Shown piece by piece: positions 19,582 to 29,306 of a stretch of 64,000 bases of DNA. Source of the DNA: Williamsia herbipolensis (lineage in GTDB: Bacteria > Actinomycetota > Actinomycetes > Mycobacteriales > Mycobacteriaceae). A model generated the notes under the pieces. The model did no database searches. It saw nothing but the letters and a program-made list of their open reading frames with translations, and had not been told where the DNA came from. The first letter of the stretch is position 1. Each line of letters starts with the position of its first letter. The stretch is taken from NCBI RefSeq assembly GCF_000964005.1, contig NZ_JXYP01000018.1, positions 1-64,000 of the forward strand. The letters are read 5' to 3'. The position numbers were made by a program, and so were the translations under genes.

Positions 19582-20076
19582 GTGAGCGTCGAATCGAAGG
19601 ATCTTCGGACCGTCGTCGGTCGTCGCGATCTCGACGAGACCGATCGCCTGCTCCTGGCGTTGCTGCAGGCCGATGCGCGGATGCCCAACCGCGAACTCGC
19701 CGAACGGGCGGGGATCGCCGCGTCGACGTGTCACGGTCGGGTGCGGCGCCTGATCGAACTCGGGGTGATCCGCGGGTTCTTCGCCGACATCGACCCGGCC
19801 GCGGTCGGTCGGACGTTGCGCGCGATGGTGGCGGTCAGCCTGCAATCCGACGCGCGGGGTCAGATCCGTCGGTTCGTCGGCCAGATCGGCGCACAGGACG
19901 AGATCATCGACGTCTTCTTTCTCGCCGGATCCGATGACTACCTGTTGCACGTCGCAGTGGCCGACACCGAGGCGCTCCGCGGTTTCGTCGAACGGCTGAA
20001 CTCTCGACCCGAGGTCGCGGGCACCACCACATCGCTGGTGTTCGAACACCTCCGGGCGGCCGCGCCGGTCTTCTGA
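19582..20076 (+). CDS. aldR: Lrp/AsnC-family regulator of ald
   Basis: The 164-aa protein has an N-terminal helix-turn-helix (DETDRLLLALLQADARMPNR then AGIAASTCHGRVRRLIELGV) and a C-terminal RAM effector-binding domain ending in TTTSLVFEHLRA. The start is set at GTG 19582 because of the -10 box six bases upstream. Divergence from ald identifies it as AldR, expected to act as an alanine-responsive octameric regulator. Confidence 0.88.
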   Translation: MSVESKDLRTVVGRRDLDETDRLLLALLQADARMPNRELAERAGIAASTCHGRVRRLIELGVIRGFFADIDPAAVGRTLRAMVAVSLQSDARGQIRRFVGQIGAQDEIIDVFFLAGSDDYLLHVAVADTEALRGFVERLNSRPEVAGTTTSLVFEHLRAAAPVF

Positions 20077-20108
20077 CCCTGCGCCCGACCCGTGGGGCGG
20101 TGGTCGAC

Positions 20109-21332
20109 TCAGGCGTGCGCGACGGACGTCGCCGAGCCGGTGAGCGCGCGATCCATCGTCTTGCGCAGCCGGAGGAAGTCTCGGGGACGGTCGACGGCGA
20201 CCACCGCAGCGGGACGGTCGCGGTCGCCGAACACGGCGAGGAAACCCTCGGTCGCCCCCGGGTCCATCGACCCGTCGACGAGCTGCGGCTCCACGCCGAC
20301 GGGGATGTGCCCACAGACCTGTACGCGGTGACCGTACTGATCGCTCCAGAAGGAGGGCGCCCGCTGCGGTGGGGGTTCGAGACCGGCGATGCGGCGTGCG
20401 ACCGTGCGCGCCTGGTCGACGGCTGAACTCCAGTGTTGGCGCCGCACATGGGTTCCGGTGATCGGGTCGAAGGTGCGTGCGCAGTCGCCGACCGCGTAGA
20501 CCCCGGGCATGGAGGTCGCACCCCCGGCATCGGTGACGAAGCCGTCGTCGAGTGCGATACCGGACGCGGCCGCCCATTCGGTGTCCGGGACCGATCCGAT
20601 CCCGACCACCACCACGTCGGCGTCGAGGACGCGTCCGTCGCCGAGGGTCACCGAACGGACCCGTCCCTCGGTCCCGTCGATGGTCTCCACCGCCGCCCCG
20701 GTGTTCATCGACACCCCGGCGAGTGCGTGGCGCGCCATCGACCACCGGGCGACGTCGACTCCGAGGACCGCAGCACCCGGGATCTCGGTCGCCTCGATGA
20801 TGGCGACCTCCGCGCCGAGGGTGCGAGCGGTGGAGGCGATCTCGGCGCCGATGAAACCGCCGCCGATCATCACCACCCGACGGGCGGTCCGCAGGTCGGC
20901 AGCGAGGGCGCGGGCATCGTCGAGGGTGCGGAGCACGTGGACACCGTCGAGGTCGGCGCCGATCAGCGTGCGGCCTCGAGCGCCGGTCGCGAGGATCACC
21001 GCGTCGGCCGGCCCGACGGGGTGGTGCTGTCCGCGTCGGACGCTGATGCCCTCGGCGTCGACCGACAGGCCGTCGGCCGCGACACCGAGGTGCCAGTCGA
21101 AGGTCTCGGCCTCGCCGTCGAGAAGGAGTGCCGTCGGTCCCGGGTGGGCGCCGTGCGCGACGGCGGCGCTGTTCGGAAACGTTTCCAGCAGAACGTCCTT
21201 GGAGAGCGGCGGGCGGTCGTAGGGCAGCCACGACTCGGCGCCGACGAACGCGATCGTGCCGGTCACGCCGGAGGCCCTCAGCTCGCGCGCCGCCGTGAGG
21301 CCGGCGAGCGACGCCCCGACCACGGTGATCAC
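20109..21332 (-). CDS. NAD(P)H:ferredoxin reductase (FAD-dependent)
   Basis: The 407-aa protein resembles rubredoxin/putidaredoxin-type reductases that pass electrons from NAD(P)H to a Rieske ferredoxin. It has an FAD motif at the N-terminus (VVGASLAGLTAARELR), the conserved YDRPPLSK, ILATGARGRTL, an NAD motif (VVMIGGGFIGAEIASTARTL) and the second FAD motif (GVYAVGDCA). The GTG start at 21332 is ten bases after the stop of the Rieske ferredoxin gene, so the two form an operon. It is the likely electron entry for the oxygenase at 26560, although it is transcribed from a separate divergent promoter. Confidence 0.87.
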   Translation of the reverse strand: MITVVGASLAGLTAARELRASGVTGTIAFVGAESWLPYDRPPLSKDVLLETFPNSAAVAHGAHPGPTALLLDGEAETFDWHLGVAADGLSVDAEGISVRRGQHHPVGPADAVILATGARGRTLIGADLDGVHVLRTLDDARALAADLRTARRVVMIGGGFIGAEIASTARTLGAEVAIIEATEIPGAAVLGVDVARWSMARHALAGVSMNTGAAVETIDGTEGRVRSVTLGDGRVLDADVVVVGIGSVPDTEWAAASGIALDDGFVTDAGGATSMPGVYAVGDCARTFDPITGTHVRRQHWSSAVDQARTVARRIAGLEPPPQRAPSFWSDQYGHRVQVCGHIPVGVEPQLVDGSMDPGATEGFLAVFGDRDRPAAVVAVDRPRDFLRLRKTMDRALTGSATSVAHA

Positions 21333-21342
21333 GTGGAGCCGA

Positions 21343-21747
21343 TCATGCGGCGCCCGAGACGTCCTCGACCGGAGCGGGTACGGACAGCGAGCGGTCGTGG
21401 AGGGTGATGTGCACCCGACCGTCGACGACGGTCACCGGGTGGGTGGCCACGGCGCGGGTGGCCGGCGGGCCGGTCGGCATCCCGGTGCGGAGGTCGAAGC
21501 AGGTCTCGTGCAGCGGGCACTCGACGGTGCAGTTCTCCACCCATCCGTCCGACAGTGAGGTGTCCTGATGGGTGCAGGTGTCGTCGATGGCGAACACGCC
21601 CTCGACGGTGCGGATCACCGCGATGGGCGGGTGGTCGGCGGGCTCGATGCGCATCGGCACGTCGACCGCGAGATCGGCGGCGGCGACGTCCACCACGGTG
21701 GCGACACCGTGGGGTGTGGCGGTCGCAGGGGTGTGGACAACGGACAT
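21343..21747 (-). CDS. Rieske [2Fe-2S] ferredoxin
   Basis: This small soluble Rieske protein (134 aa) carries the two cluster motifs, CTHQ and CPLHET, about 18 residues apart. The ATG at 21747 is preceded by GAGGTGAAC; an in-frame extension to 21831 would run through the operator and is rejected. It probably shuttles electrons between the reductase gene downstream and the Rieske oxygenase at 26560. A GTTGC-N7-GCAAC palindrome lies 38 bases upstream of the start. Confidence 0.88.
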   Translation of the reverse strand: MSVVHTPATATPHGVATVVDVAAADLAVDVPMRIEPADHPPIAVIRTVEGVFAIDDTCTHQDTSLSDGWVENCTVECPLHETCFDLRTGMPTGPPATRAVATHPVTVVDGRVHITLHDRSLSVPAPVEDVSGAA

Positions 21748-21785
21748 GGGTTCACCTCGAGACGGCGGGATCAGTGACGCGCGGC

Positions 21786-21802
21786 GTTGCGTTGAGGGCA
21801 AC
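21786..21802. promoter_or_regulatory. Palindromic operator GTTGC-N7-GCAAC (site 1)
   Basis: This lies in the divergent region between the Rieske ferredoxin and iclR genes. The same 5-7-5 architecture occurs twice more at 22778-22813. The regulator is inferred to be the adjacent IclR protein. Confidence 0.72.
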
Positions 21803-21893
21803 ATAACGCATTGTGCGCAACAGAGTCGCATCGGTGCGTGCGTCCGTCAAGCGTGTCGGACCCTTCGCGGCCGCAACTATGCTGGGGAGCGAC

Positions 21894-22691
21894 ATGGACA
21901 TCAACGACACGGCCGACATCTCACCCGATCGGAACCGTCCCGCCTCGATCCAGTCGGTCGATCGCGCGCTCGAGGTCCTCGAGATCCTGGCTCGACACGG
22001 GGAGGGCGGCGTGTCCGACATCGCCGACACCCTCGGCGTGCACAAGTCGACGATCTCGCGGCTGGTATCGGTGCTGGAGGGTCGCGGATTCGTCGAGCAG
22101 GTCGCCGATCGCGGCAAGTACCGGCTGGGGTTCACCATCGTCCGACTCGCCGGTGCGACGATGGCCACCCGCGACCTCGGACGAGAGAGTCGCGACATCG
22201 CCGGCCCGCTCGCCGAGGCCGTCGGTGAGACGGTCAACCTCGCGATCCTCGACAGCGGGCGCGCGGTCAACGTCACCGAGGCCAACGGCTCCCCGGGGAT
22301 CTCGTTGCGCACCTGGGTCGGCCAGAGCTGCCCCGCACACGCCACGTCGAGCGGCAAGGTGTTGCTCGCGGCGCTCGACGACACCCGACTCGACATGGCC
22401 GTCGGTACGACGCTGGAGCGCTTCACGGCGTCGACGATCGGCGACCTCGATGCCCTGCGCGCCGAACTCGGCGACATCCGTCGGCGCGGATGGGCTCATG
22501 CGCGAGAAGAACTCGAGGAGGGGCTGACCGCGGTGGCCGCCCCCATCCGTGATCACACGGGCGATGTCGTCGCTGCGTTGAGCATCTCCGGTCCGACCTT
22601 CCGGATGTCCGACGACCGACTTCCGACCTTGTCGGCCGAGGCTGTCGATGCGGCCGACGCGATCAGCGTCCGCCTCGGCCACCGCGCCTGA
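21894..22691 (+). CDS. IclR-family transcriptional regulator of choline/betaine catabolism
   Basis: The 265-aa protein has the IclR winged helix (SIQSVDRALEVLEILARHGE, then LGVHKSTISRLVSVLEGRGF) and the GAF-like effector domain with NLAILDSGRAVNV, CPAHATSSGKVLLAAL and a C-terminal AALSISGPTFRM. The ATG at 21894 has GGGGAG upstream and TATGCT at 21878-21883. It sits between the two transcripts of the choline-to-glycine block, and matching palindromes flank its gene. Those facts make it the probable local regulator; the effector (betaine or dimethylglycine, for example) cannot be read from sequence. Confidence 0.88.
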   Translation: MDINDTADISPDRNRPASIQSVDRALEVLEILARHGEGGVSDIADTLGVHKSTISRLVSVLEGRGFVEQVADRGKYRLGFTIVRLAGATMATRDLGRESRDIAGPLAEAVGETVNLAILDSGRAVNVTEANGSPGISLRTWVGQSCPAHATSSGKVLLAALDDTRLDMAVGTTLERFTASTIGDLDALRAELGDIRRRGWAHAREELEEGLTAVAAPIRDHTGDVVAALSISGPTFRMSDDRLPTLSAEAVDAADAISVRLGHRA

Positions 22692-22777
22692 CTCGCCCAC
22701 ACCTGATCGACCCCTGCTCCGACCCGGTGACACGCCGCGCGTCGAGTTGACGTTTGCGATCCCCGGCCGCACCATGT

Positions 22778-22813
22778 GTTGCACAGAGGGCAACGTGTTG
22801 CAATCAACGCAAC
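22778..22813. promoter_or_regulatory. Tandem palindromic operators GTTGC-N7-GCAAC (sites 2 and 3)
   Basis: Site 2 is 22778-22794 and site 3 is 22797-22813, 19 bases centre to centre, so both lie on nearly the same DNA face. They end 43 bases before the start of the dimethylglycine gene. A TTGACG at 22747-22752 could be a -35 element, which would place the operators across or just downstream of the transcription start, suggesting repression. Confidence 0.72.
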
Positions 22814-22856
22814 AATAATCGACCCCACGGAACAACGGGACGGAATCGAGGTGGTC

Positions 22857-25334
22857 ATGACCGGTCCTCGCGTGGTCATCATCGGCGCAGGCATCGTCGG
22901 AACCTCGCTGGCCGACGAGCTCACCGGTCGCGGATGGACCGACGTCACCGTCCTCGACCGTGGACCGCTGCCGGCCACGGGCGGATCGAGCAGCCACGCA
23001 CCCGGCCTGGTGTTCGCGACCAACCCGTCGGAGACGCTGTCCCGCTTCGCGCAATACACCGTCGACAAGTTCCGCGGGCTCGCGGAGACCTCGGATCGCC
23101 TGTGTTTCAATCCGGTCGGTGGGCTGGAGGTCGCGACCACCGAGGCACGCATGACCGATCTGCACCGCAAGGCCGGATGGGCGCGTGCGTGGGGCGTGTC
23201 GGCGCGGATCGTCGACGCCGCCGAGTGCGCCCGGCTGCACCCCCTGCTCGACCCGGCGACCGTGCTCGGCGGGTTGCACACGCCCACAGACGGTCTCGCC
23301 GACGCGCTGGCATGCGTGGACGTCCAGCGCCAACGAGCCGAGGCCGCCGATGCACGGTTCGTCGGCGACACGCGGGTACGCGCGATCGTGACCACCGGCG
23401 ACCGGGTGACCGGTGTCGAGACCGCCGACGGCATCCACCCCGCCGACGTCGTCGTGTCGTGCGCGGGATTCTGGGGCGTCGAGATCGGTGCGATGGTCGA
23501 TCTGCGCGTGCCGCTCGTCGCCATGGGACACCAGTACGTCGAGACGACGACGGTGGACCCGCTTCGTGGATCCGTCGACCCGCGTGTGGGCAAAGCAGCT
23601 GCGACACTGCCGATCCTGCGCCACCAGGACGCCGACCTCTACTACCGTCAGCACGGCGACCGGATCGGTATCGGCTACTACGGGCACCACGCGATGCCCG
23701 TCGACATGGATCGTCTCTACCGTGACACGCGGGAACAACCGATGCCCTCGATGTTGCCGTTCACCCCCGCCGATTTCGCGCCCGCCTGGACGGAATCGAC
23801 CCGCGTTCTCCCGAGCCTCGCCTCGGCGTCGGTCGCCGACGGGTTCAACGGCATCTTCTCCTTCACCCCCGACGGCGGGCCCGTCCTCGGACCCCATCCG
23901 GGTCTCGACGGGTTCTGGGTGGCCGAGGCGGTCTGGGTCACCCAGTCGGCGGGCGTGGCACGCACCATGGCGCACTGGATGATCGACGGCAGCCCGGATC
24001 TGTGTGTCGCCGGCTGCGACATCGCGCGGTTCTCCGCCCGCGAGACCGCCCCCGATCACGTCGCCGCGATGAGTGCACGCGCCTTCGACGAGGTCTACGA
24101 CATCATCCATCCGCGCGAACAACGGTCGATACAGCGCGATCTCACGGTGAGTCCACTGCACGAGCGTCACCGCGCACGCGCTGCGGTGTTCGTCACCTCC
24201 CACGACTGGGAGCGCCCGGCGTGGTTCGAGGCCAATACCGCACTGCCTCAGATCGATACGGCGAGCGCCGCGTCGGCGCATCGCGACGACTTCTCCACGC
24301 GCCACTGGTCGCCGATCGTGCTCGCCGAGGCGGCCGCCACCCGGGCAGGGGTCGGTTTGTTCGACATGACGTCGCTGATGAGGGTGCAGGTCAGTGGAAC
24401 CGACGCCGTGTCGTTCCTCGCCCCCATCCTCACCCGCGACCCCGATCGCGCCGTCGGGACGGTCATCTACGCGCTCATGCTCGACCCCTCGGGCGGCGTG
24501 CTCAGTGACGTCACCGTCGCACGCACCGCGGCCGAGTCGTTCCAGATCGGGATCAACGGTCCGCTCGATCTCGCACGTCTGCGCGCGCTCGCCCGTGTCG
24601 CCCGCCGCGACGGCGCCGATGTCGAGGTGCGCGAGATCACCGCCGAAACAGCGTGTCTCGGTGTCTGGGGGCCGGCTGCGCTCGCCCTGGTCGATCCCCT
24701 CAGCGAGGCCGCGCTCGGGCCCGACGACCTCGGTTTCTATCGCACGGTGCGCACCAGGATCGCCGACGTCTCGGTCCTGGCCATGCGGGTGTCCTATGTC
24801 GGGGAGTTCGGGTGGGAGTTGTACGTCGCCGCCGACGACGCCGTCACCCTTGCCGACGAACTGACCAGCGCGGGCGCATCTCTGGGCGCAGTGTGGGCCG
24901 GACGCGGCGCGCTCGACACCCTGCGGATCGAGAAGGGATACCGGTCGTGGGGGACCGACATGACCGTGATGCACTCGCCCGACGAGGCCGGGTTGGCCTT
25001 CGCCGTCGCCAAGAACCACGACTTCGTCGGACGCGCGGCGATGTCGCAGCGTCCGGTGCGGCGGCGCCTGCACACACTCGTCGCCGACGACCCCGGCACG
25101 CTCCTGCTCGGTCGGGAACCGGTCACCGGCCCCGACGGGACCGTGGGACACGTGACATCGGCCGCGTTCTCGCCGATCGTGCACCGCACCATCGCCTACG
25201 CCTGGGGCGCACCCGAACTGCGTGTCGGTGACCAGGTGCACGTCGACCACCTCGCGACGACCGCGACGTTCACGGTGTCGCCGACCACCACCGTCGACCC
25301 GGAGAACGCCCGCCTGAAAGGACGCACAGCATGA
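22857..25334 (+). CDS. Dimethylglycine oxidase/dehydrogenase-like, FAD plus GcvT-type folate domain
   Basis: The 825-aa protein fuses an N-terminal DAO-type flavin domain ([29 protein letters not shown] with the histidine expected to bind FAD) to a C-terminal GcvT-like tetrahydrofolate domain ([11 protein letters not shown]). This architecture oxidatively demethylates dimethylglycine to sarcosine and passes the methyl group to tetrahydrofolate. Its length is close to that of Arthrobacter dimethylglycine oxidase. The ATG at 22857 was chosen over an upstream frame that would cross the operators. It heads the operon and overlaps the sarcosine oxidase gene by four bases. Confidence 0.85.
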   Translation: MTGPRVVIIGAGIVGTSLADELTGRGWTDVTVLDRGPLPATGGSSSHAPGLVFATNPSETLSRFAQYTVDKFRGLAETSDRLCFNPVGGLEVATTEARMTDLHRKAGWARAWGVSARIVDAAECARLHPLLDPATVLGGLHTPTDGLADALACVDVQRQRAEAADARFVGDTRVRAIVTTGDRVTGVETADGIHPADVVVSCAGFWGVEIGAMVDLRVPLVAMGHQYVETTTVDPLRGSVDPRVGKAAATLPILRHQDADLYYRQHGDRIGIGYYGHHAMPVDMDRLYRDTREQPMPSMLPFTPADFAPAWTESTRVLPSLASASVADGFNGIFSFTPDGGPVLGPHPGLDGFWVAEAVWVTQSAGVARTMAHWMIDGSPDLCVAGCDIARFSARETAPDHVAAMSARAFDEVYDIIHPREQRSIQRDLTVSPLHERHRARAAVFVTSHDWERPAWFEANTALPQIDTASAASAHRDDFSTRHWSPIVLAEAAATRAGVGLFDMTSLMRVQVSGTDAVSFLAPILTRDPDRAVGTVIYALMLDPSGGVLSDVTVARTAAESFQIGINGPLDLARLRALARVARRDGADVEVREITAETACLGVWGPAALALVDPLSEAALGPDDLGFYRTVRTRIADVSVLAMRVSYVGEFGWELYVAADDAVTLADELTSAGASLGAVWAGRGALDTLRIEKGYRSWGTDMTVMHSPDEAGLAFAVAKNHDFVGRAAMSQRPVRRRLHTLVADDPGTLLLGREPVTGPDGTVGHVTSAAFSPIVHRTIAYAWGAPELRVGDQVHVDHLATTATFTVSPTTTVDPENARLKGRTA

Positions 25335-26563
25335 CCGACGCACCACTCGACCCGGGCGACGTCGACGCCCAGGTCATCGTCATCGGACTCGGTGGCATGG
25401 GATCGGCCGCGGCCTACCACCTCGCCCGCCGCGGCGTCTCGGTGCTGGGTCTCGAACAGTTCACCCCGGCCCACGATCGGGGGTCGTCGCACGGCGGGTC
25501 CCGCATCATCCGGCAGTCGTACTTCGAGGATCCCGCGTACGTGCCGTTGCTGTTGCGCGCCTACGAACTGTGGGAGGAGCTCGCACGCGCATCGGGCCGC
25601 GAGGTCTACCGCATCACCGGCGGGCTGTTCATCGGACCACCGGAATGCGCCACCGTGTCGGGCTCGCTGCACGCAGCGCAGTTGTGGGGTCTCGAACACG
25701 AGGTGCTCGACGCCGGCCAGGTCACCCGTCGCTTCCCGGGGTTCGTGCCCGAGGCCGGTCAGGTGGCCGTGTACGAACCGCTTGCCGGTTTCGCGCGACC
25801 GGAGGAGACCGTCGCCGCGCACATCGACCTCGCCGGACGCGAGGGCGCCGACCTCCGATTCGGTGAGACGGTCCGATCCTGGAGCGATCACGGTCAGTAC
25901 GTGGAGGTCGTGACCGACTCCGGGCGCCTCCGGGCACGGGAACTGGTGATCTGCCCCGGAGCCTGGGCGCCGGAGATCCTCGCCGACCTCGGCGTCTCGA
26001 TCGAGATCGAGCGCCAGGTCATGTACTGGTTCGGCCTCGACGCCCCGACGGCAGCCGACGACCCCTCCTCCGACGACGTCCCGGCGATGGTCGACGCGCC
26101 CATCTACATCCAGGAGAACGCCGACATCGAGCAGATCTACGGATTCCCGGCGATCGACGGACCCGACGGGGGAGTGAAGGTCGCCTTCTTCCGCAGGGGC
26201 GACACCTGCTCGCCGGAGACCATCGACCGTGTGGTCCACGACGACGAGACCGAACGGATGCGAACCCGGGTGCAACAGCTGCTGCCCGGTGTCGCCGGCC
26301 CCGCCCTCGACGCCGCCACGTGCATGTACTCGACCACCCCGGACCACAATTTCGTGATCGCACGGCATCCCCGACACGATCGGGTGACCGTGGCCTGTGG
26401 GTTTTCCGGGCACGGGTTCAAGTTCGTGCCGGTGGTCGGGGAGATCCTCGCCGATCTCGTGGTCGACGGTCACACCGACCACCCGATCGACATCTTCGAT
26501 CCGACCCGCGCCGCGCTCGCCGCGGGCGGCGGGGACCGAGTCGCGACAGCCGGTGCCCGATGA
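25331..26563 (+). CDS. Monomeric sarcosine oxidase-like FAD enzyme
   Basis: The 410-aa protein belongs to the MSOX/SolA family that oxidises N-methyl amino acids. Visible features are the FAD motif [20 protein letters not shown], the conserved [18 protein letters not shown], a cysteine in [16 protein letters not shown] positioned for covalent flavin, and [16 protein letters not shown] with the lysine that activates oxygen. Overlap with both neighbours (ATGA at each end) shows translational coupling. The expected step is sarcosine to glycine. Confidence 0.85.
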   Translation: MTDAPLDPGDVDAQVIVIGLGGMGSAAAYHLARRGVSVLGLEQFTPAHDRGSSHGGSRIIRQSYFEDPAYVPLLLRAYELWEELARASGREVYRITGGLFIGPPECATVSGSLHAAQLWGLEHEVLDAGQVTRRFPGFVPEAGQVAVYEPLAGFARPEETVAAHIDLAGREGADLRFGETVRSWSDHGQYVEVVTDSGRLRARELVICPGAWAPEILADLGVSIEIERQVMYWFGLDAPTAADDPSSDDVPAMVDAPIYIQENADIEQIYGFPAIDGPDGGVKVAFFRRGDTCSPETIDRVVHDDETERMRTRVQQLLPGVAGPALDAATCMYSTTPDHNFVIARHPRHDRVTVACGFSGHGFKFVPVVGEILADLVVDGHTDHPIDIFDPTRAALAAGGGDRVATAGAR

Positions 26564-27708
26564 CCGCCCTCGACGAGACAGGGCGTACCGACCCGGCACC
26601 ACCCGACACGCTCGTGGCGACACTGGCCGGGGCCGCCTACACCGACCCCGCCGCCTTCACCCGCGAACAGGAGTCGATCCTCGAACGGCGCTGGATGTGC
26701 GCGGTCCGCAGCGCCGATCTCGATGCCCCCGGGCGCTTCGCGACCGTCGACATCGGCCGAGAGAGCGTGCTGGTGGTACGGGGGCGTGACGGCGCCCTGC
26801 GTGCGTTTCTCAACAGTTGCCGCCACCGGGGTGCGCTCATCTGCACCGAGGCGCAGGGGGCGGTCCGGCGAAACCTCCAGTGCCCGTACCACGCCTGGAC
26901 CTACGGTCTCGACGGCGCTCTCGTCGCCGCACCCAACCTCAGCAGCCTGGGCGACATCGACCGCACCCGCTACGGACTGATCGGCGTCGCGAGCCGCGAA
27001 TGGCTCGGCTACCTGTGGGTGTGCCTGGCCGACGAACCGCCGTCGTTCACCGAGACCGTGATCGGCGCGGTCACAACACGTCTGGGATCGCCCGAACAGA
27101 TCGATCGCTACGGCGTCGCCAATCTCGCGATGGCGCACCGTGAGACCTACGAGGTCGCCGCCAACTGGAAGCTCATCGTCGAGAACTTCATGGAGTGCTA
27201 CCACTGCGCGACGATCCACCCCGAACTCACCGAGGTGTTGCCGGAGTTCGCCGACGGTCTCGCCGCCCAGTACTACGTCGGACACGGCGCCGAGTTCGGC
27301 GGCGAGATCGAGGGATTCACCGTCGACGGGTCATCCGGGTTCGCACCGCTACCGGACCTGACCGCCGATCAGGATCGGCGCTACTACGCGATCACGATCA
27401 ACCCGACGGTGTTCGTGAACCTGGTGCCCGATCACGTGATCGTGCACCGCATGTTCCCCGCCGCGGTCGACCGGACGGTCGTGGTGTGCGACTGGCTCTA
27501 TCACCCCGACGTGATCGCGTCAGGTGGCGACACCCGAGGCGGTGTCGAGCTGTTCCACCGTGTGAACGTCCAGGACTTCGACGCCTGTGAACGCACGCAG
27601 CCCGGTATGTCCTCGCGCGCCTACGCCTCCGGCGGCGTTCTCGTACCCGCCGAGCACCACATCGCGCAATTCCACGATTGGATCAACGAAATGTGCGCCG
27701 ACGGGTGA
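26560..27708 (+). CDS. Rieske oxygenase alpha subunit, probable glycine betaine demethylase (GbcA-like)
   Basis: The 382-aa protein has the Rieske motifs CRHRG and CPYHAW (about residues 86-110) and a mononuclear iron site in [15 protein letters not shown]. The family includes ring hydroxylases, choline monooxygenase and N-demethylases of betaine or stachydrine. Placed between betaine aldehyde dehydrogenase and the dimethylglycine enzyme, it fits demethylation of glycine betaine to dimethylglycine with release of formaldehyde. It has no fused reductase, so it needs the separate ferredoxin and reductase encoded at 20109-21747. The ATG at 26560 overlaps the sarcosine oxidase stop. Confidence 0.82.
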   Translation: MTALDETGRTDPAPPDTLVATLAGAAYTDPAAFTREQESILERRWMCAVRSADLDAPGRFATVDIGRESVLVVRGRDGALRAFLNSCRHRGALICTEAQGAVRRNLQCPYHAWTYGLDGALVAAPNLSSLGDIDRTRYGLIGVASREWLGYLWVCLADEPPSFTETVIGAVTTRLGSPEQIDRYGVANLAMAHRETYEVAANWKLIVENFMECYHCATIHPELTEVLPEFADGLAAQYYVGHGAEFGGEIEGFTVDGSSGFAPLPDLTADQDRRYYAITINPTVFVNLVPDHVIVHRMFPAAVDRTVVVCDWLYHPDVIASGGDTRGGVELFHRVNVQDFDACERTQPGMSSRAYASGGVLVPAEHHIAQFHDWINEMCADG

Positions 27709-27718
27709 GGATGAGGAG

Positions 27719-29203
27719 GTGAGTGACCTCTTCATCGACGGCGCGTGGACCGCGGCGACCTCCGGCCGCACCCGCGATTGCATCGATCCGGCCGACGGGA
27801 CGGTGATCCGGTCGGTCGACGAGGCGTCACCGGCCGACGTCCGCGCGGCGATCGTCGCCGCACGCGCCGCCTTCGACGACTCGCCGTGGCGGTCGACGAC
27901 CGTGGCCGACCGGTCGGCCATCCTCGACCGCATCGCCGACCTGTTGATGCGCGACATCGAGTCGCTCGCGTTGATCGAGACCCGCGACACGGGGAAGACG
28001 CTCGCGGAGAGTCGAATCGACATCACCGACGTCGTCGCGGTGTTCCGCTATTACGCCGACCTGGTCACCACCAGTTCCGACCGACTCGTCGATGTCGGGA
28101 ACCCCGCGGTGATCAGCCGTGTGGTCGCCGAACCCGTCGGTGTGTGCGTGATGATCGCGCCCTGGAACTACCCGCTTCTGCAGATCTCGTGGAAGATCGC
28201 CCCCGCGTTGGCGGCCGGCGCGACCATGGTCCTCAAGCCCAGCGAGGTGACGCCGCTGTCGACGATCGAGCTGACCCGGCTCATCGCCGAGGCCGGTGTG
28301 CCCGCCGGTGTCGTGAACCTGGTGCTCGGCGCCGGATCCGATCTGGGGGCCGCACTCACCGACGACCCCGACGTGGACCTCATCTCGTTCACCGGCGGAC
28401 TCGCGACCGGCAAGGTCATCGCCCGCACGGCTGCCGAACACGTCACCCGTGTGCTCGTCGAACTCGGCGGCAAGAACCCGCACGTGGTGTTCGCCGACGC
28501 CTGCGCGACCCCCGAGGCCATGTCGGCGACGGTCGACCAGGTCCTCACGGGGGTGTTCCTGCACTCGGGTCAGGTCTGCTCGGCGGGGACGAGGTTGATC
28601 GTCGAGGAATCCGTCGCCGACGACCTCGTCGCCGCGGTCGCCGACCGTGCCGGCCGGATCCCGATGGGGCCCGGTGTCGATCCGGCCAGCCTCACCGGCC
28701 CGCTCGTCTCGGCACAGCAGCTGGCCAAGATCGTCGATTTCGTGGCGGTGGGCGTGGCCGAGGGAGCGACGCTGGTCACCGGCGGCCACCGCTCGACCGA
28801 GCCGCGTCTGGCCGAGGGCTACTTCTTCGAACCCACGGTGTTCGACCACTGCGACCGCTCCATGCGCATCGTCGCCGAGGAGACGTTCGGCCCGATCCTC
28901 ACCGTCGAACGGTTCACCACCGAGGCCCACGCCCTGGAACTGGGCAACGACACCGCCTACGGCCTCGCCGCCGGTGTCCGCACCTCCGATGCCGCACGCG
29001 GCGAACGGATGGCGCGCGGTCTGCGCCACGGCACGGTGTGGGTCAACGACTTCGGCTACTACACCCCGGCCGCGGAGTGGGGTGGCTTCGGTCGGTCCGG
29101 GAACGGTCGCGAGCTGGGTCCCTCGGGCCTCGCCGAATATCAGGAGCTCAAACACATCTGGACCAACACCACCGCCCCGCCGGCGGGGTGGTTCCCGCCC
29201 TGA
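27719..29203 (+). CDS. betB: Betaine aldehyde dehydrogenase (aldehyde dehydrogenase family)
   Basis: This is a canonical 494-aa NAD(P)-dependent aldehyde dehydrogenase. It has the coenzyme site APWNYPLLQISWKIAPALAA, the glutamate in VLVELGGKNPHVVF, the catalytic cysteine in HSGQVCSAGTRL and the C-terminal NDFGYYTPAAEWGGFGRSG, the last resembling betaine aldehyde dehydrogenases. The GTG at 27719 follows GGATGAGGAG and is ten bases after the oxygenase stop; the frame is open further upstream into the oxygenase gene as a shadow. Within the operon it should convert betaine aldehyde to glycine betaine. Confidence 0.87.
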   Translation: MSDLFIDGAWTAATSGRTRDCIDPADGTVIRSVDEASPADVRAAIVAARAAFDDSPWRSTTVADRSAILDRIADLLMRDIESLALIETRDTGKTLAESRIDITDVVAVFRYYADLVTTSSDRLVDVGNPAVISRVVAEPVGVCVMIAPWNYPLLQISWKIAPALAAGATMVLKPSEVTPLSTIELTRLIAEAGVPAGVVNLVLGAGSDLGAALTDDPDVDLISFTGGLATGKVIARTAAEHVTRVLVELGGKNPHVVFADACATPEAMSATVDQVLTGVFLHSGQVCSAGTRLIVEESVADDLVAAVADRAGRIPMGPGVDPASLTGPLVSAQQLAKIVDFVAVGVAEGATLVTGGHRSTEPRLAEGYFFEPTVFDHCDRSMRIVAEETFGPILTVERFTTEAHALELGNDTAYGLAAGVRTSDAARGERMARGLRHGTVWVNDFGYYTPAAEWGGFGRSGNGRELGPSGLAEYQELKHIWTNTTAPPAGWFPP

Positions 29204-29306
29204 GAGTCCCCGCCTGCAGGTCAGGGCCCACGTCGTACCGCGCCACAGACATCACGAGAGCAGTCGTCACCACGAGATCCGATTCCGCTTCGCCCGAGGG
29301 GGCAGC

